Below are positions 8,160 through 17,242 of a stretch of 64,000 nucleotides of DNA, piece after piece. The first letter of the stretch is position 1, and each line of letters begins with the position of its first letter. The translations under genes and the position numbers were made by a program. The notes below the pieces were generated by a model, which saw only the letters and a program-made list of their open reading frames with translations, was not told the DNA's origin and searched no databases. The DNA is taken from contig NZ_CP036422.1 of NCBI RefSeq assembly GCF_009388985.1, forward strand, positions 4,106,501 to 4,170,500, given 5' to 3'. Source of the DNA: Halioglobus maricola. Its GTDB lineage: Bacteria > Pseudomonadota > Gammaproteobacteria > Pseudomonadales > Halieaceae.

Positions 8160-10601
8160 ATGAGCTTTCTCCACTTTATTCTAAGAATGACTGTTCTTGG
8201 GGCCTTTGGCGGGCTCTGGTTACTGGCCGGTGTGTATCTCTACCTAAGCCCCAACCTACCTGACGTAGAGACACTTCGTGACGTCAAATTACAAACGCCT
8301 ATGCGGGTCTATACCCGGGAAGGTGACCTGATAGGCCAATTCGGCGAGCAGAAGCGCAATCCGCTACCCTTTGACGCCATCCCCGACCAATTTGTCAAAG
8401 CGTTGCTCGCGGCAGAGGATGACAGCTTCTTCCGCCATCAGGGCATCGATTTAATGGGGCTGGCTCGGGCTGTATCCGAGCTGGTTCTTACCGGCCAGAA
8501 AGGTTCCGGCGGCAGCACTCTCACCATGCAGGTGGCGCGGAACTACTTTCTTTCGCTGGAAAGAACGTTCATGCGCAAATTCAACGAGATTCTGCTGGCA
8601 ATTGAAATCGAGCGCGCGCTGGACAAACAGGAAATCTTCGAACTTTATTTCAACCGCGTATTCCTGGGCCACCGGGCCTACGGATTCGAGGCCGCGTCCC
8701 GCGTGTACTATGGCAAGGGCATCGCTGATCTCAGCCTGGCGCAGCACGCCATGCTCGCCGGCATCCCCAAGGCCCCTTCCCGCAACAACCCTGTAAGCGG
8801 CCCCACGGCGGGCAAGGAGCGCCGCAACTGGATTCTTGGCCGCATGCTCGAGCTCGGCTATATCAACCAGGAGAGCTACACCGAGGCGAATGCAGAGCGT
8901 GACCCCGCCAAATTGCACGGCGCGCAGTTAACTTTCTCGGCCCACTATGCTGCGGAAATGGCGCGCCAGGAAATGCTGGATCTGTATGGCATGGCCGCCT
9001 ACAACGACGGCTTCCACGTCTACACCACGATCAGCAGCGAGCTGCAAAAAGTGGGCCGCGACGCCTTGATCAACGGCCTCATTACCTACGATCAGCGCCA
9101 CGGCTATCGCGGCCCCGAACAGCGCTTCCCTCTGCCTGAGAACAATGAGGTCGACGCCGTCGAATTCTGGCTGGACGCCCTGGGCAACATCGCGGTGATC
9201 GCTGGACAAACGCCAGTGATCGTCACCGAAGTCCTGGAAGACAAGGCGCTCCTGCTGTTGGCTGACGGCACCCAGGGAGAGCTTTTCTGGGAAAACGGAA
9301 TGTCCGATGTTCGCCCCTACATCACCGAAGATAGACGAGGATCGAAACCGGAAGCGCCGTCAGACCTCTTCAAGCCAGGCGATATGATTCGCGTCGTTGA
9401 AAACGAGGAAGGGCTCTGGCAACTCTCCCAGGTACCCGCCGCCCAGGCCGCACTTGTGGCCCTGAACCCAAACAATGGCGCCATCGTCACCATCGTCGGC
9501 GGCATGGGCTTTGAACTCAGCAAGTTCAATCGGGCAACCCAGGCCCAACGCCAGCCCGGCTCCAACTTCAAACCCTTCCTCTATGGTGCTGCAATGGAAG
9601 CTGGATTCACTGCCGCGAGCATCATCAATGACGCCCCGGTGGTACTGGAAGACAGCTCGCTGGAAGATATCTGGCGACCCGAAAACGACGGCGGTGTGTT
9701 TCATGGCCCCACTCGTTTGCGCTGGGCCCTCACCAAGTCGCGCAATCTTGTGTCGATTCGGCTGTTACAGCAGTTGGGGGCTCGCAACCTCATCACAGCA
9801 GCTGATCGCTACGGCTTCGACACATCCGATTTTACCCCGGACCTGTCGCTGGCCCTGGGCACCCACGCCATGAGCCCACTTGATGTCGCCACGGGCTACG
9901 CCATGCTCGCGAATGGCGGCTACCGAGTCGAACCTTTCCTGATTGACAGAATTGACGATTTTCACGGCGAAACAGTGTTCGAGGCCCGCCCTCTGACAGT
10001 GTGTCGGGATTGTGAACAAGAACCGAGCCAGAACGAGCAGGCCGAAGAACTCAGCATGGATGAGATCCTGGCCCAACAGACGGCGAACAAAGATCAATTC
10101 CCTGCTGCACCGCGAGTGATGGAAGAGCGCGTCAATTACATCCTCAACAGCATCATGGAAGACGTTATCACCCGCGGCACCGGTCGCCGCGCACTGGTTC
10201 TGGAACGCAGCGATATAGGCGGCAAAACCGGCACCACCAACGGCCCCATGGACGCCTGGTTCTCGGGCTTCAACCAGGATCTTGCCACCACCACCTGGGT
10301 GGGCTTCGACAACTACACCCCGCTGGGTCGGCGAGAATTTGGTGGCACCGCGGCGCTGCCAATCTGGATAGACTTCATGCGCGAGGCGCTGGTTGATAGC
10401 GAAGACCGGGAGCGCCCCCTGCCCACCGGCATCGTCAACGTAAAGATTGATCCGCAGACAGGCCTGCTGGCAGGCTCACGCCAGAGCAATGCGATTTTTG
10501 AATACTTCCGCCAGGAACACGTGCCGGCCAGCGGTAAAGACAGCAGCAGCCAGAGCCCCGGCAACCAGGGCACCGACGATCTGGTACAAGATATATTCTA
10601 G
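8160..10601 (+). CDS. mrcA: Bifunctional penicillin-binding protein 1a
   Basis: This is a class A PBP that polymerises lipid II (glycosyltransferase) and crosslinks peptidoglycan (transpeptidase) at the inner membrane. The 813-residue product has a transmembrane anchor (about residues 8-30). The GT51 domain carries the catalytic Glu86 in AAEDDSFF and GGSTLTMQ near residue 117. The transpeptidase domain has active-site Ser468 in the S-N-F-K motif, an SRN motif after the WALTK segment, and KTGTTNGP near residue 680. Start ATG 8160 has AGAG upstream. It is divergent from pilM and convergent with the malic enzyme gene, as in Pseudomonas. The symbol ponA is also used. Confidence 0.97.
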   Translation: MSFLHFILRMTVLGAFGGLWLLAGVYLYLSPNLPDVETLRDVKLQTPMRVYTREGDLIGQFGEQKRNPLPFDAIPDQFVKALLAAEDDSFFRHQGIDLMGLARAVSELVLTGQKGSGGSTLTMQVARNYFLSLERTFMRKFNEILLAIEIERALDKQEIFELYFNRVFLGHRAYGFEAASRVYYGKGIADLSLAQHAMLAGIPKAPSRNNPVSGPTAGKERRNWILGRMLELGYINQESYTEANAERDPAKLHGAQLTFSAHYAAEMARQEMLDLYGMAAYNDGFHVYTTISSELQKVGRDALINGLITYDQRHGYRGPEQRFPLPENNEVDAVEFWLDALGNIAVIAGQTPVIVTEVLEDKALLLLADGTQGELFWENGMSDVRPYITEDRRGSKPEAPSDLFKPGDMIRVVENEEGLWQLSQVPAAQAALVALNPNNGAIVTIVGGMGFELSKFNRATQAQRQPGSNFKPFLYGAAMEAGFTAASIINDAPVVLEDSSLEDIWRPENDGGVFHGPTRLRWALTKSRNLVSIRLLQQLGARNLITAADRYGFDTSDFTPDLSLALGTHAMSPLDVATGYAMLANGGYRVEPFLIDRIDDFHGETVFEARPLTVCRDCEQEPSQNEQAEELSMDEILAQQTANKDQFPAAPRVMEERVNYILNSIMEDVITRGTGRRALVLERSDIGGKTGTTNGPMDAWFSGFNQDLATTTWVGFDNYTPLGRREFGGTAALPIWIDFMREALVDSEDRERPLPTGIVNVKIDPQTGLLAGSRQSNAIFEYFRQEHVPASGKDSSSQSPGNQGTDDLVQDIF

Positions 10602-10647
10602 CGGCCGCGGCCGACCGCCCACGGACGACCAGCCACAGAATGGTCGA

Positions 10648-11898
10648 TCAAAGCGTGGGCGCGTAGCCTTCTGGCAATGCGACCCGAGCGACTCCGGATT
10701 CGACTGCCGCACGGGCAACCGCCGGCGCGAGACGCCCCAGCAAACGACTGTCCATGGGCTTGGGGATAATGTAATCGCGGCCAAACGCCAGCGATTCGAC
10801 GTTACAGGCCACCAGAACCTCAGGCTCTACAGGCTCCCGGGTCAATTCGCACAACGCACGCACGGCTGCGACCTTCATCTCTTCATTGATCGCACTGGCC
10901 CGGACATCGAGCGCGCCGCGAAATATGAAGGGGAAACCCAGCACATTGTTGACCTGGTTAGGATAGTCCGAGCGGCCGGTCGCAATAATCAAGTCATCAC
11001 GGGTCGCAAGCGCGAGTTCGGGCTTGATTTCCGGATCGGGATTGGAACAGGCAAACACCACCGGCCGATCGGCCATTGATAACAACATTTCCTGGCTCAG
11101 CAGGTCGGCCCCGGAGAGACCGATAAACACATCTGCTCCATTGATGGCATCTGCCAGGCTGCGCTTGTCGGTGTCGTTGGCAAATTCCTGCTTATAGGTG
11201 TTCACGCCCTCTCTACCCTGGAAAATAACACCGCGGCGATCGAGCATGTAGATATTCTCTCGGCGAGCCCCAAGGCTCACCAGCAGGCGCATGCAGGCGA
11301 TAGCTGCTGCACCAGCACCGAGACATGTGACGACGGCGTCCTCGATACGCTTGCCCTGAATCTCAAGCGCGTTAACCAGGCCTGCAGCCGTGACAATCGC
11401 GGTGCCGTGCTGGTCGTCGTGAAATACGGGGATATCACAGCGCTCGATCAGCGCTGCTTCAATCTCGAAACACTCCGGCGCTTTGATGTCTTCGAGATTG
11501 ATACCACCAAATGTAGAAGCGATCCGCTCAACCGTGGCGATGAATTCATCTGCGTCCTCTGTCTCCACCTCGATATCGATGGAGTTGATGCCGGCAAAAC
11601 GTTTGAACAGAAGCGCCTTGCCTTCCATCACGGGCTTGCTCGCCAGCGCACCGAGGTTACCCAGACCCAGCACAGCCGTACCATTGCTGATAACAGCGAC
11701 CAGGTTGCCCTTGCCGGTGTAGCGATAGGCGGCGTCCTGATCGGCCGCAATTTCACGACAGGGCGCGGCGACTCCCGGGCTGTAGGCGAGAGCGAGGTCG
11801 TGCTGTGTAGCGGCCGGTGTAGTCAATTCCACACTGATTTTACCCGGCGTTGGCAAAGCATGGTAATCCAACGCATCTTGCTTTAGCTGTTCAGACAT
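10648..11898 (-). CDS. Malic enzyme, short form without phosphotransacetylase domain
   Basis: This enzyme decarboxylates malate to pyruvate with reduction of NAD(P). From the ATG at 11898 the product is 416 residues, so it lacks the C-terminal phosphotransacetylase-like domain of E. coli MaeB. Recognisable segments are the N-terminal YSPGVAAPC, GLGNLGALASKPVMEGK, the metal/substrate segment FHDDQHGTAIVTAAGL, a Rossmann motif CLGAGAAAIACMRL, and FACSNPDPEI. Upstream in-frame codons (to 11955) are hydrophobic and lack a family match, so I use MSEQ as the start. NAD or NADP preference cannot be read from the sequence. It is convergent with the PBP1a gene. Confidence 0.93.
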   Translation of the reverse strand: MSEQLKQDALDYHALPTPGKISVELTTPAATQHDLALAYSPGVAAPCREIAADQDAAYRYTGKGNLVAVISNGTAVLGLGNLGALASKPVMEGKALLFKRFAGINSIDIEVETEDADEFIATVERIASTFGGINLEDIKAPECFEIEAALIERCDIPVFHDDQHGTAIVTAAGLVNALEIQGKRIEDAVVTCLGAGAAAIACMRLLVSLGARRENIYMLDRRGVIFQGREGVNTYKQEFANDTDKRSLADAINGADVFIGLSGADLLSQEMLLSMADRPVVFACSNPDPEIKPELALATRDDLIIATGRSDYPNQVNNVLGFPFIFRGALDVRASAINEEMKVAAVRALCELTREPVEPEVLVACNVESLAFGRDYIIPKPMDSRLLGRLAPAVARAAVESGVARVALPEGYAPTL

Positions 11899-11969
11899 GG
11901 AAAGTCCCCGGAGAAAAAGGATTGAGAGAATAGAGAAAAGCCCCAGACCGGGCAAGGTGATAATTCACG

Positions 11970-12827
11970 CTAGTACTGGCCTGGATCAAGCATGGTGGAA
12001 TGCCCCAGGTTTAGCATCCACCAATCGCCGTCCATGGGTATGATCCATCCACGCACTTCTACCTCACGACCCTCCAGGGCCATTAGCTCATGACGCGAGA
12101 AGGAGGCCTGGTCACGCGACCGGATTTTCACCCCCAGCTTGCCCCCGAGCTGCACCCACCAGCCATTGTCCTTGAAGGACACTCGCGTGACCTCATCACG
12201 TATCAGGGCAAAACCGCCCTGTCCTGAGCGCAAATCCCGCACCGGCCTGGAATCAAATTGCGACTCTGCCCACACACCCGCAGACGCCGAACGAGCCAGG
12301 GACTCTGCCGCCGCCAGACACTCGGCGTAGTCAGTATTGGGCGAGATCGCGACATGGAAACCCATACCGCGACGCAGCAGTTCGGCTGACAGGCTTTCCC
12401 CGTCAGCGTTAAATGCGTAGGCCAGTAAACGCCCATGCCGATCCCGGGGTTCCGCGCCCTGCTCCAACCAGACGTGACCACTGCTGGTCAGCGCTTGCAG
12501 TGCGCGACGAGCGTCCTCCGCCAACGGCTCGTCCGCGCGGCCTTGCCGGCCGAGCTCAGGCGTATTGACGCCCACCAGCCTGAGCCTGTCACCGCCTCGC
12601 AGGCGCAGGGTGTCGCCATCGTGGACATGCTCTACCGCCACCTTGCGCAGGGAAGCGCTGTCACGCGCACTGCAGGCCGCCGAACTCGATGCCGGTGCCG
12701 GTGCCGGGGCCGCGGCGTATCCTGATAGATCGCAACCACTGAGAGACAGGCATAAAAAAAGCGCCAGGCTCGCATGGAACCGGCGCTTTTCTTGGTCTGC
12801 GGCCTGACTTGCGACAGGGTGCAGCAC
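11970..12827 (-). CDS. Thermonuclease-like (SNase) lipoprotein
   Basis: This is a staphylococcal-nuclease-fold protein predicted to be a membrane-anchored lipoprotein, because the lipobox SLSGC closes a signal peptide. The SNase core shows VEHVHDGDTLRLRG, then RLRLVGVNTPE and RDRHGRLLAY, which carry the Arg/Glu/Arg catalytic set known in the family. It is followed by a C-terminal OB-like extension with GGKLGVKIRS and VEVRGWI. The substrate is unknown; secreted or periplasmic nucleic acid is the natural guess. The frame opens at a TTG inside rpmE (12866), but GTG at 12827 has AAGG eight bases upstream and just clears the rpmE stop. The rpmE terminator lies within the first codons of this gene, so its expression may depend on readthrough. 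Confidence 0.82.
   Translation of the reverse strand: MLHPVASQAADQEKRRFHASLALFLCLSLSGCDLSGYAAAPAPAPASSSAACSARDSASLRKVAVEHVHDGDTLRLRGGDRLRLVGVNTPELGRQGRADEPLAEDARRALQALTSSGHVWLEQGAEPRDRHGRLLAYAFNADGESLSAELLRRGMGFHVAISPNTDYAECLAAAESLARSASAGVWAESQFDSRPVRDLRSGQGGFALIRDEVTRVSFKDNGWWVQLGGKLGVKIRSRDQASFSRHELMALEGREVEVRGWIIPMDGDWWMLNLGHSTMLDPGQY
12753..12790 (-). terminator. Intrinsic terminator of rpmE
   Basis: On the minus strand AAAAGCGCC pairs with GGCGCTTTT around a 16-nt loop and runs into a T-stretch. It sits ~50 nt past the rpmE stop and inside the signal-peptide codons of the downstream nuclease gene. The stem is near-symmetric and could also act weakly on the plus strand. Confidence 0.75.
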
Positions 12828-12837
12828 GTTTTGGGCC

Positions 12838-13056
12838 TTAGCTTTTCTTGGTGCTACGGCTGCCAAAACGCTTCTTGAAGCGGTCTACACGGCCGCCGGA
12901 ATCAACGATCTTCTGCTTACCGGTGAAGAAAGGGTGGCACTGGGAGCACACATCGACGTGCAGGTCCTGGCACAGGGTAGAGCGAGTTTCGATCTTGTTA
13001 CCGCAGCTGCATGTCGCAGTGACGGCTTCGTACTTGGGATGTATTTCAGCTTGCAT
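12838..13056 (-). CDS. rpmE: 50S ribosomal protein L31 (zinc-binding type)
   Basis: bL31 is a small ribosomal protein bridging the two subunits. The 72-residue product starts at the ATG at 13056, with AAGGAG seven bases upstream. It has the four-cysteine zinc set C16, C18, C37 and C40, which marks the zinc-containing form rather than the zinc-free paralogue. The core reads MQAEIHPKY at the start and HPFFTGKQK and GRVDRFKKRF later. A promoter, a leader hairpin and a terminator can all be proposed around it, so it looks like its own transcription unit. Confidence 0.97.
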   Translation of the reverse strand: MQAEIHPKYEAVTATCSCGNKIETRSTLCQDLHVDVCSQCHPFFTGKQKIVDSGGRVDRFKKRFGSRSTKKS

Positions 13057-13072
13057 GGTATAGCTCCTTGGT

Positions 13073-13107
13073 GATGCCGCCACCCGATCTCTGTCGGGCA
13101 CCGCATC
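13073..13107 (-). promoter_or_regulatory. Stem-loop in the rpmE 5' leader
   Basis: In the rpmE leader GATGC pairs with GCATC and CCCGA with TCGGG, separated by a small asymmetric internal loop. The structure ends just before the AAGGAG ribosome-binding site. L31 is known to repress its own translation in E. coli, so this could be a protein-binding leader. That role is inference. Confidence 0.45.
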
Positions 13108-13134
13108 CGGTTACTGGAGAAAAAAGAGGCGCGC

Positions 13135-13162
13135 ATATTACCAGACCCAGCCCGATTAGCAA
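13135..13162 (-). promoter_or_regulatory. Candidate sigma-70 promoter for rpmE
   Basis: TTGCTA (13162-13157) and TAATAT (13140-13135) lie 16 nt apart on the minus strand, predicting a leader of about 70 nt that would contain the stem-loop at 13073-13107. Confidence 0.5.
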
Positions 13163-13201
13163 GTCACCAATTCTGGGGGTTTTCACGGCTCTCAAGCTTC
13201 T

Positions 13202-13231
13202 TTGTCGCCGCTCGCACAGGATTGGTACACT
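13202..13231 (+). promoter_or_regulatory. Candidate sigma-70 promoter for priA
   Basis: TTGTCG (13202-13207) and TACACT (13226-13231) are spaced 18 nt apart, 31 nt ahead of the priA ATG. This is a pattern match only. Confidence 0.35.
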
Positions 13232-13262
13232 GCCCGTTTTCCCCGGAGAACTATCCCCAGCC

Positions 13263-15452
13263 ATGACTGTCCTGCGCCTGGCCATGCCAACCCCTCTGCG
13301 CTCGCTGTTCGATTACCTGCCGCCGGCGGGGATTGAGCTTGCGCAATTGCAGCCAGGGCAGCGCGTCAGCGCCACTTTCGGCCACCGGGAGCTGTGTGGC
13401 GTACTGGTTGAAGTACTTGAAAACGCGGCGCCCAGCGAGTACGAAATTAAAGCCGCTGGAGCCATCCTCGATACCAGCCCTCTGTTAACGCCTGGGCTGC
13501 AACAGCTGTGCCTGTGGGCCGCAGACTACTATCAGCACCCAATAGGCGAAGTCATGACCGCCGCCTTCCCCACCCGCTTGCGCAAGGGCGGACAGCACCA
13601 GAGTCTGGCGATCAAAGCCTGGCAGCTCACGACCCACGGCAAGGGCCTCGCCGAGGGCGCTCTGGCGCGCTCACCGCGGCAAGCTGAGGCCATTGCTGCT
13701 CTCAGGCGCGACGGCCCCACCAGCCAGGGAGACCTCGCTGGGGCAGGTATCAAACGCCCGGCCCTCAAAGCCCTTGAAGATAAAGCGCTGGTCGAAACCT
13801 GCGAACTAAACCCAGTCCCAAGAGAGGGCCGTGCCCGCCCCGGCCTGACACTCAACCAGCAGCAGTCTCAGGCCCTGAGCGCTATTGCAGCTGCTGGCGA
13901 CAACTTTACGTGCCACCTCCTGGAAGGTGTCACCGGCTCGGGGAAGACCGAGGTTTATCTGCAAATGATTGCAGCCTGCCTCGCGCGGGGCAAACAGGCC
14001 CTGGTCCTCATCCCTGAAATAGGCCTCACCCCGCAAACCGTCGCCCGCTTCGAGCAGCGCTTTGACGCAGAACTGGCCGTGCTGCACTCGGGCCTGGGGG
14101 AAGCTCAGCGCAATCGCGCCTGGGAAGCCGCTCGCACCGGTATCGCGCATATTGTGATTGGCACGCGGTCAGCAATTTTTACGCCGCTCGCCCAGCCCGG
14201 CCTGATCATTGTCGACGAAGAGCACGATGGATCGTTCAAGCAACAGGACGGCTTCCGCTACTCAGCCAGGGATGTCGCCGTAAAACGGGGGCAGCTGGAG
14301 GCCTGTCCGGTCGTTCTCGGAAGCGCCACTCCGTCGCTGGAATCGCTGCATAATGCACTCCAGGGTCGCTATCACCACCACCGCCTTACCGAGCGCGCTG
14401 GAGGCAGCAAATTGCCCAAACTGTCGATTCTCGATGTGCGCAAACAACCCTTGCAGGCTGGCATGTCGGAGGGCCTCCTCAATGCGGTCGAAGACACTCT
14501 CAGCCGCGGCGAGCAAAGCCTCCTATTTCTCAATCGCCGCGGCTTCGCCCCTACCCTGCAATGCCACGATTGCGGCTGGATTGCAGACTGCCAACACTGC
14601 GACGCCAGGCTGACAATGCACCGTCGCCAACGGCGTCTTCGCTGCCACCACTGCGGGCATAACCAGCCGATACCCTCCGCGTGCCCCGAGTGCAGAAGTG
14701 AGCAATTACTTACTCTCGGAGTAGGAACAGAGCAGGCTGAGGGCGTTCTAAGGGAGAAATTTCCAATGACAGCGCTGTACCGCGTAGACAGTGATTCCAT
14801 GCAGGGCCGAGACGCCATGCAGGCTCTGGTCGACCAGGTCAATGGCGGCGAGCCCTGCATCCTGCTTGGCACCCAGATGCTGACCAAGGGGCACCATTTT
14901 CCGACGGTCACCCTGGTCGGTGTTATCGACATGGACGCGCTACTCTTCAGCGGGGACTTTCGCGGCGAGGAGCGCGCAGCACAACTACTGACACAGGTAG
15001 CGGGCCGCGCGGGGCGCGCAGACCGGCCCGGCCAGGTGATTGTACAAACCCACCACCCGGACCACCCCGGTCTGCAGGGTGCGCTGACCAAAGACTTTCA
15101 CAATCAGGCTATCGAAATCCTCGCTGACCGAACCGCCAGATCACTGCCGCCCGCCGGCAATATGGCCCTGTTGCGCAGCGACTGCACCGACGCCGCCCAG
15201 GGTGAACAATTCCTGCGCGACCTGCGTCTTGCGGCGCAAGCACATATGCCCACCGGGGTCACAATCATTGGCCCTCTACCCGCACCCATGCAACGTCGCG
15301 CGGGCCGCTTCCGCGCCCAGATGCTGGTCCACGGAAAAGGTCGACGCGAGGTCCAGCAGGCTACACGACGGCTAATCTCACTGGCCCAGCAACAAAAATC
15401 GGGCCGCAATCTGAACTGGTCTGTCGATATCGATCCACAGGATATGTTCTGA
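13263..15452 (+). CDS. priA: Primosomal protein N' (replication restart helicase PriA)
   Basis: PriA recognises stalled or collapsed replication forks, unwinds DNA 3' to 5' and loads the primosome. The 729-residue product from ATG 13263 matches the family length. It has the N-terminal DNA-binding start (VLRLAMPTPLRSLFDYLPP), Walker A GVTGSGKTE, Walker B with DEEHDGSFKQ, and the paired zinc-binding cysteine clusters (CHDCGWIADCQHC, then CHHCG and CPEC) inserted in the helicase core. The C-terminal helicase motif QVAGRAGR is present. The open frame extends upstream to 13068, but that extension lies in the rpmE leader and is not family-like. Confidence 0.97.
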   Translation: MTVLRLAMPTPLRSLFDYLPPAGIELAQLQPGQRVSATFGHRELCGVLVEVLENAAPSEYEIKAAGAILDTSPLLTPGLQQLCLWAADYYQHPIGEVMTAAFPTRLRKGGQHQSLAIKAWQLTTHGKGLAEGALARSPRQAEAIAALRRDGPTSQGDLAGAGIKRPALKALEDKALVETCELNPVPREGRARPGLTLNQQQSQALSAIAAAGDNFTCHLLEGVTGSGKTEVYLQMIAACLARGKQALVLIPEIGLTPQTVARFEQRFDAELAVLHSGLGEAQRNRAWEAARTGIAHIVIGTRSAIFTPLAQPGLIIVDEEHDGSFKQQDGFRYSARDVAVKRGQLEACPVVLGSATPSLESLHNALQGRYHHHRLTERAGGSKLPKLSILDVRKQPLQAGMSEGLLNAVEDTLSRGEQSLLFLNRRGFAPTLQCHDCGWIADCQHCDARLTMHRRQRRLRCHHCGHNQPIPSACPECRSEQLLTLGVGTEQAEGVLREKFPMTALYRVDSDSMQGRDAMQALVDQVNGGEPCILLGTQMLTKGHHFPTVTLVGVIDMDALLFSGDFRGEERAAQLLTQVAGRAGRADRPGQVIVQTHHPDHPGLQGALTKDFHNQAIEILADRTARSLPPAGNMALLRSDCTDAAQGEQFLRDLRLAAQAHMPTGVTIIGPLPAPMQRRAGRFRAQMLVHGKGRREVQQATRRLISLAQQQKSGRNLNWSVDIDPQDMF

Positions 15453-15466
15453 AATAGCTCGCCGTC

Positions 15467-15495
15467 TGGCCATCGGCGCGCCAAGCGGCGATAAT
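15467..15495 (+). promoter_or_regulatory. Candidate promoter for argS
   Basis: TGGCCA (15467-15472) and GATAAT (15490-15495) are spaced 17 nt apart in the 100-nt priA-argS gap. The match is weak. Confidence 0.3.
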
Positions 15496-15552
15496 ACATC
15501 CCTCGCGCCGGTCGCGGCACCCGAACAAAACAAGCAGGTACTCTCCCCCGCA

Positions 15553-17238
15553 ATGAAGGAACAACTCTCCCAGCTGATCGAACAGGCGCTGGCGGCACTG
15601 GTCGAGCAGGAACAGCTCCCGGCCGACATCGCCCCGCGTATCCAGATCGATCGCACCAAAGACAAGAGCCACGGCGACCTCGCCAGTAATATCGCCCTCA
15701 CCCTGGCCAAAAGCGCCGGAATGAAGCCGCGTGATCTGGCGCAATTGATCTGTGACGCCCTGCCGGCTTCAGAGATAGTCTCCAGGACCGAGATCGCAGG
15801 CCCAGGCTTTATCAATGTCTTCCTGTCCGAGGACAGCAGCCAGGCAGTCATACGCAATATTCTCGACCAGGGAGAGGCCTTCGGCCGCAGCGACACGGGC
15901 GCGGGCCGCCGGGTACAGGTCGAATTCGTGTCCGCCAACCCCACCGGTCCCCTCCACGTGGGTCACGGCCGCGGGGCAGCGGTGGGCGACAGTATCTGTC
16001 GACTGCTGGCCGCCACCGGCTGGGATGTTGCCAGCGAGTTTTACTACAACGACGCCGGTGCCCAGATCGACAACCTCGCCCTATCCGTGCAGGCGCGCTG
16101 TAAGGGCCTGACACCCGACGGCCCTGGCTGGCCGGACGACGGTTATCGCGGCGGCTATATCCTCGATGTGGCGAATGCCTACCTGGCTGGCGAAACCGTG
16201 GATGCGACAGACAAACACGTCACCGGCGCCAGCGACCCTGATAATCTTGAGGCAATCCGCCAGTTTGCCGTGGCATATCTGCGGCGCGAACAGGATCTGG
16301 ACCTGAAAGCATTTGCGGTCAACTTTGACCTCTACTTTCTCGAGTCGTCTTTGTACGAATCAGGCGCCGTCGAAGAGACCGTGGCCAGATTGATCGAACA
16401 AGGCCACACCTACGAAGACGGGGGAGCCCTGTGGCTCCGCACAACCGAATTCGGCGATGACAAAGACCGGGTGATGCGCAAAACCGACGGCGGCTACACC
16501 TACTTCCTACCCGATGTGGCCTACCACCTCAATAAATGGCAGCGCGGCTTTGAGCGTGTCATCAATGAACAGGGCGCCGATCATCACAGCACCGTGACCC
16601 GTGTACGTGCCGGCCTCCAGGCCCTGGATACGGGTATTCCCGAAGGCTGGCCGGATTATGTACTGCACCAGATGGTCACCGTGATGCGCGATGGTGAAGA
16701 GGTGAAAATTTCCAAACGCGCAGGTAGCTATGTGACCCTTCGCGACCTGATTGACGAGGTTGGGCGCGACGCTACGCGGTACTTCCTGATCGCCCGCGGC
16801 CCCAGCTCACAGCTGACGTTCGACATTGATCTCGCCCTGTCGCAGAGCAATGACAATCCGGTGTACTACATCCAATACGCCCACGCCCGGGTATGCTCTA
16901 TCATGCGCAAACTCGCTGAAGAAGGCGGAAAATGGGATCGTGAGGCAGCACTCGATAATCTCGATCCGCTGCATGAAGAGATGGAGAAAGCGCTAATGCG
17001 GCGCCTTGATCGCTACCCGGAAGTAGTCAGCAACGCCGCCCGCGACAGCGAGCCACATGCCGTGGCTAACTACCTGAAAGACCTGGCTGGCGATTTCCAT
17101 GCCTGGTACAACGGCCACAAGACACTGGTAGATGACGCAGCACTGCGCAATGCGCGCCTGGCCCTGAGTCAGGCCGTCCGGCAGGTGCTTGCCAACGGAC
17201 TGGACCTACTCGGCGTCTCAGCCCCGGAGAGCATGTAA
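15553..17238 (+). CDS. argS: Arginyl-tRNA synthetase
   Basis: This class I aminoacyl-tRNA synthetase charges tRNA-Arg. The 561-residue product has the N-terminal additional domain for tRNA D-loop contact, the HIGH-type motif HVGH after SANPTGPL, the KMSKS-type loop KISKRAG, and a C-terminal anticodon-binding domain with YYIQYAHARVCSI. Start ATG 15553. The following SPOR gene starts 4 nt after its stop, so the two are probably co-transcribed. Confidence 0.97.
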   Translation: MKEQLSQLIEQALAALVEQEQLPADIAPRIQIDRTKDKSHGDLASNIALTLAKSAGMKPRDLAQLICDALPASEIVSRTEIAGPGFINVFLSEDSSQAVIRNILDQGEAFGRSDTGAGRRVQVEFVSANPTGPLHVGHGRGAAVGDSICRLLAATGWDVASEFYYNDAGAQIDNLALSVQARCKGLTPDGPGWPDDGYRGGYILDVANAYLAGETVDATDKHVTGASDPDNLEAIRQFAVAYLRREQDLDLKAFAVNFDLYFLESSLYESGAVEETVARLIEQGHTYEDGGALWLRTTEFGDDKDRVMRKTDGGYTYFLPDVAYHLNKWQRGFERVINEQGADHHSTVTRVRAGLQALDTGIPEGWPDYVLHQMVTVMRDGEEVKISKRAGSYVTLRDLIDEVGRDATRYFLIARGPSSQLTFDIDLALSQSNDNPVYYIQYAHARVCSIMRKLAEEGGKWDREAALDNLDPLHEEMEKALMRRLDRYPEVVSNAARDSEPHAVANYLKDLAGDFHAWYNGHKTLVDDAALRNARLALSQAVRQVLANGLDLLGVSAPESM

Positions 17239-17242
17239 ACGC

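Noticed and set aside
10602..10647. GC-rich palindromic stretch between the PBP1a and malic enzyme genes
   Set aside because: GGCCGCGGCC is self-complementary but too short and lacks a T-run, so I do not call a terminator.
14372..15091. 239-codon minus-strand frame opposite priA
   Set aside because: It is low-complexity and Arg/Ser/Pro-rich, as shadow frames in GC-rich genes are.
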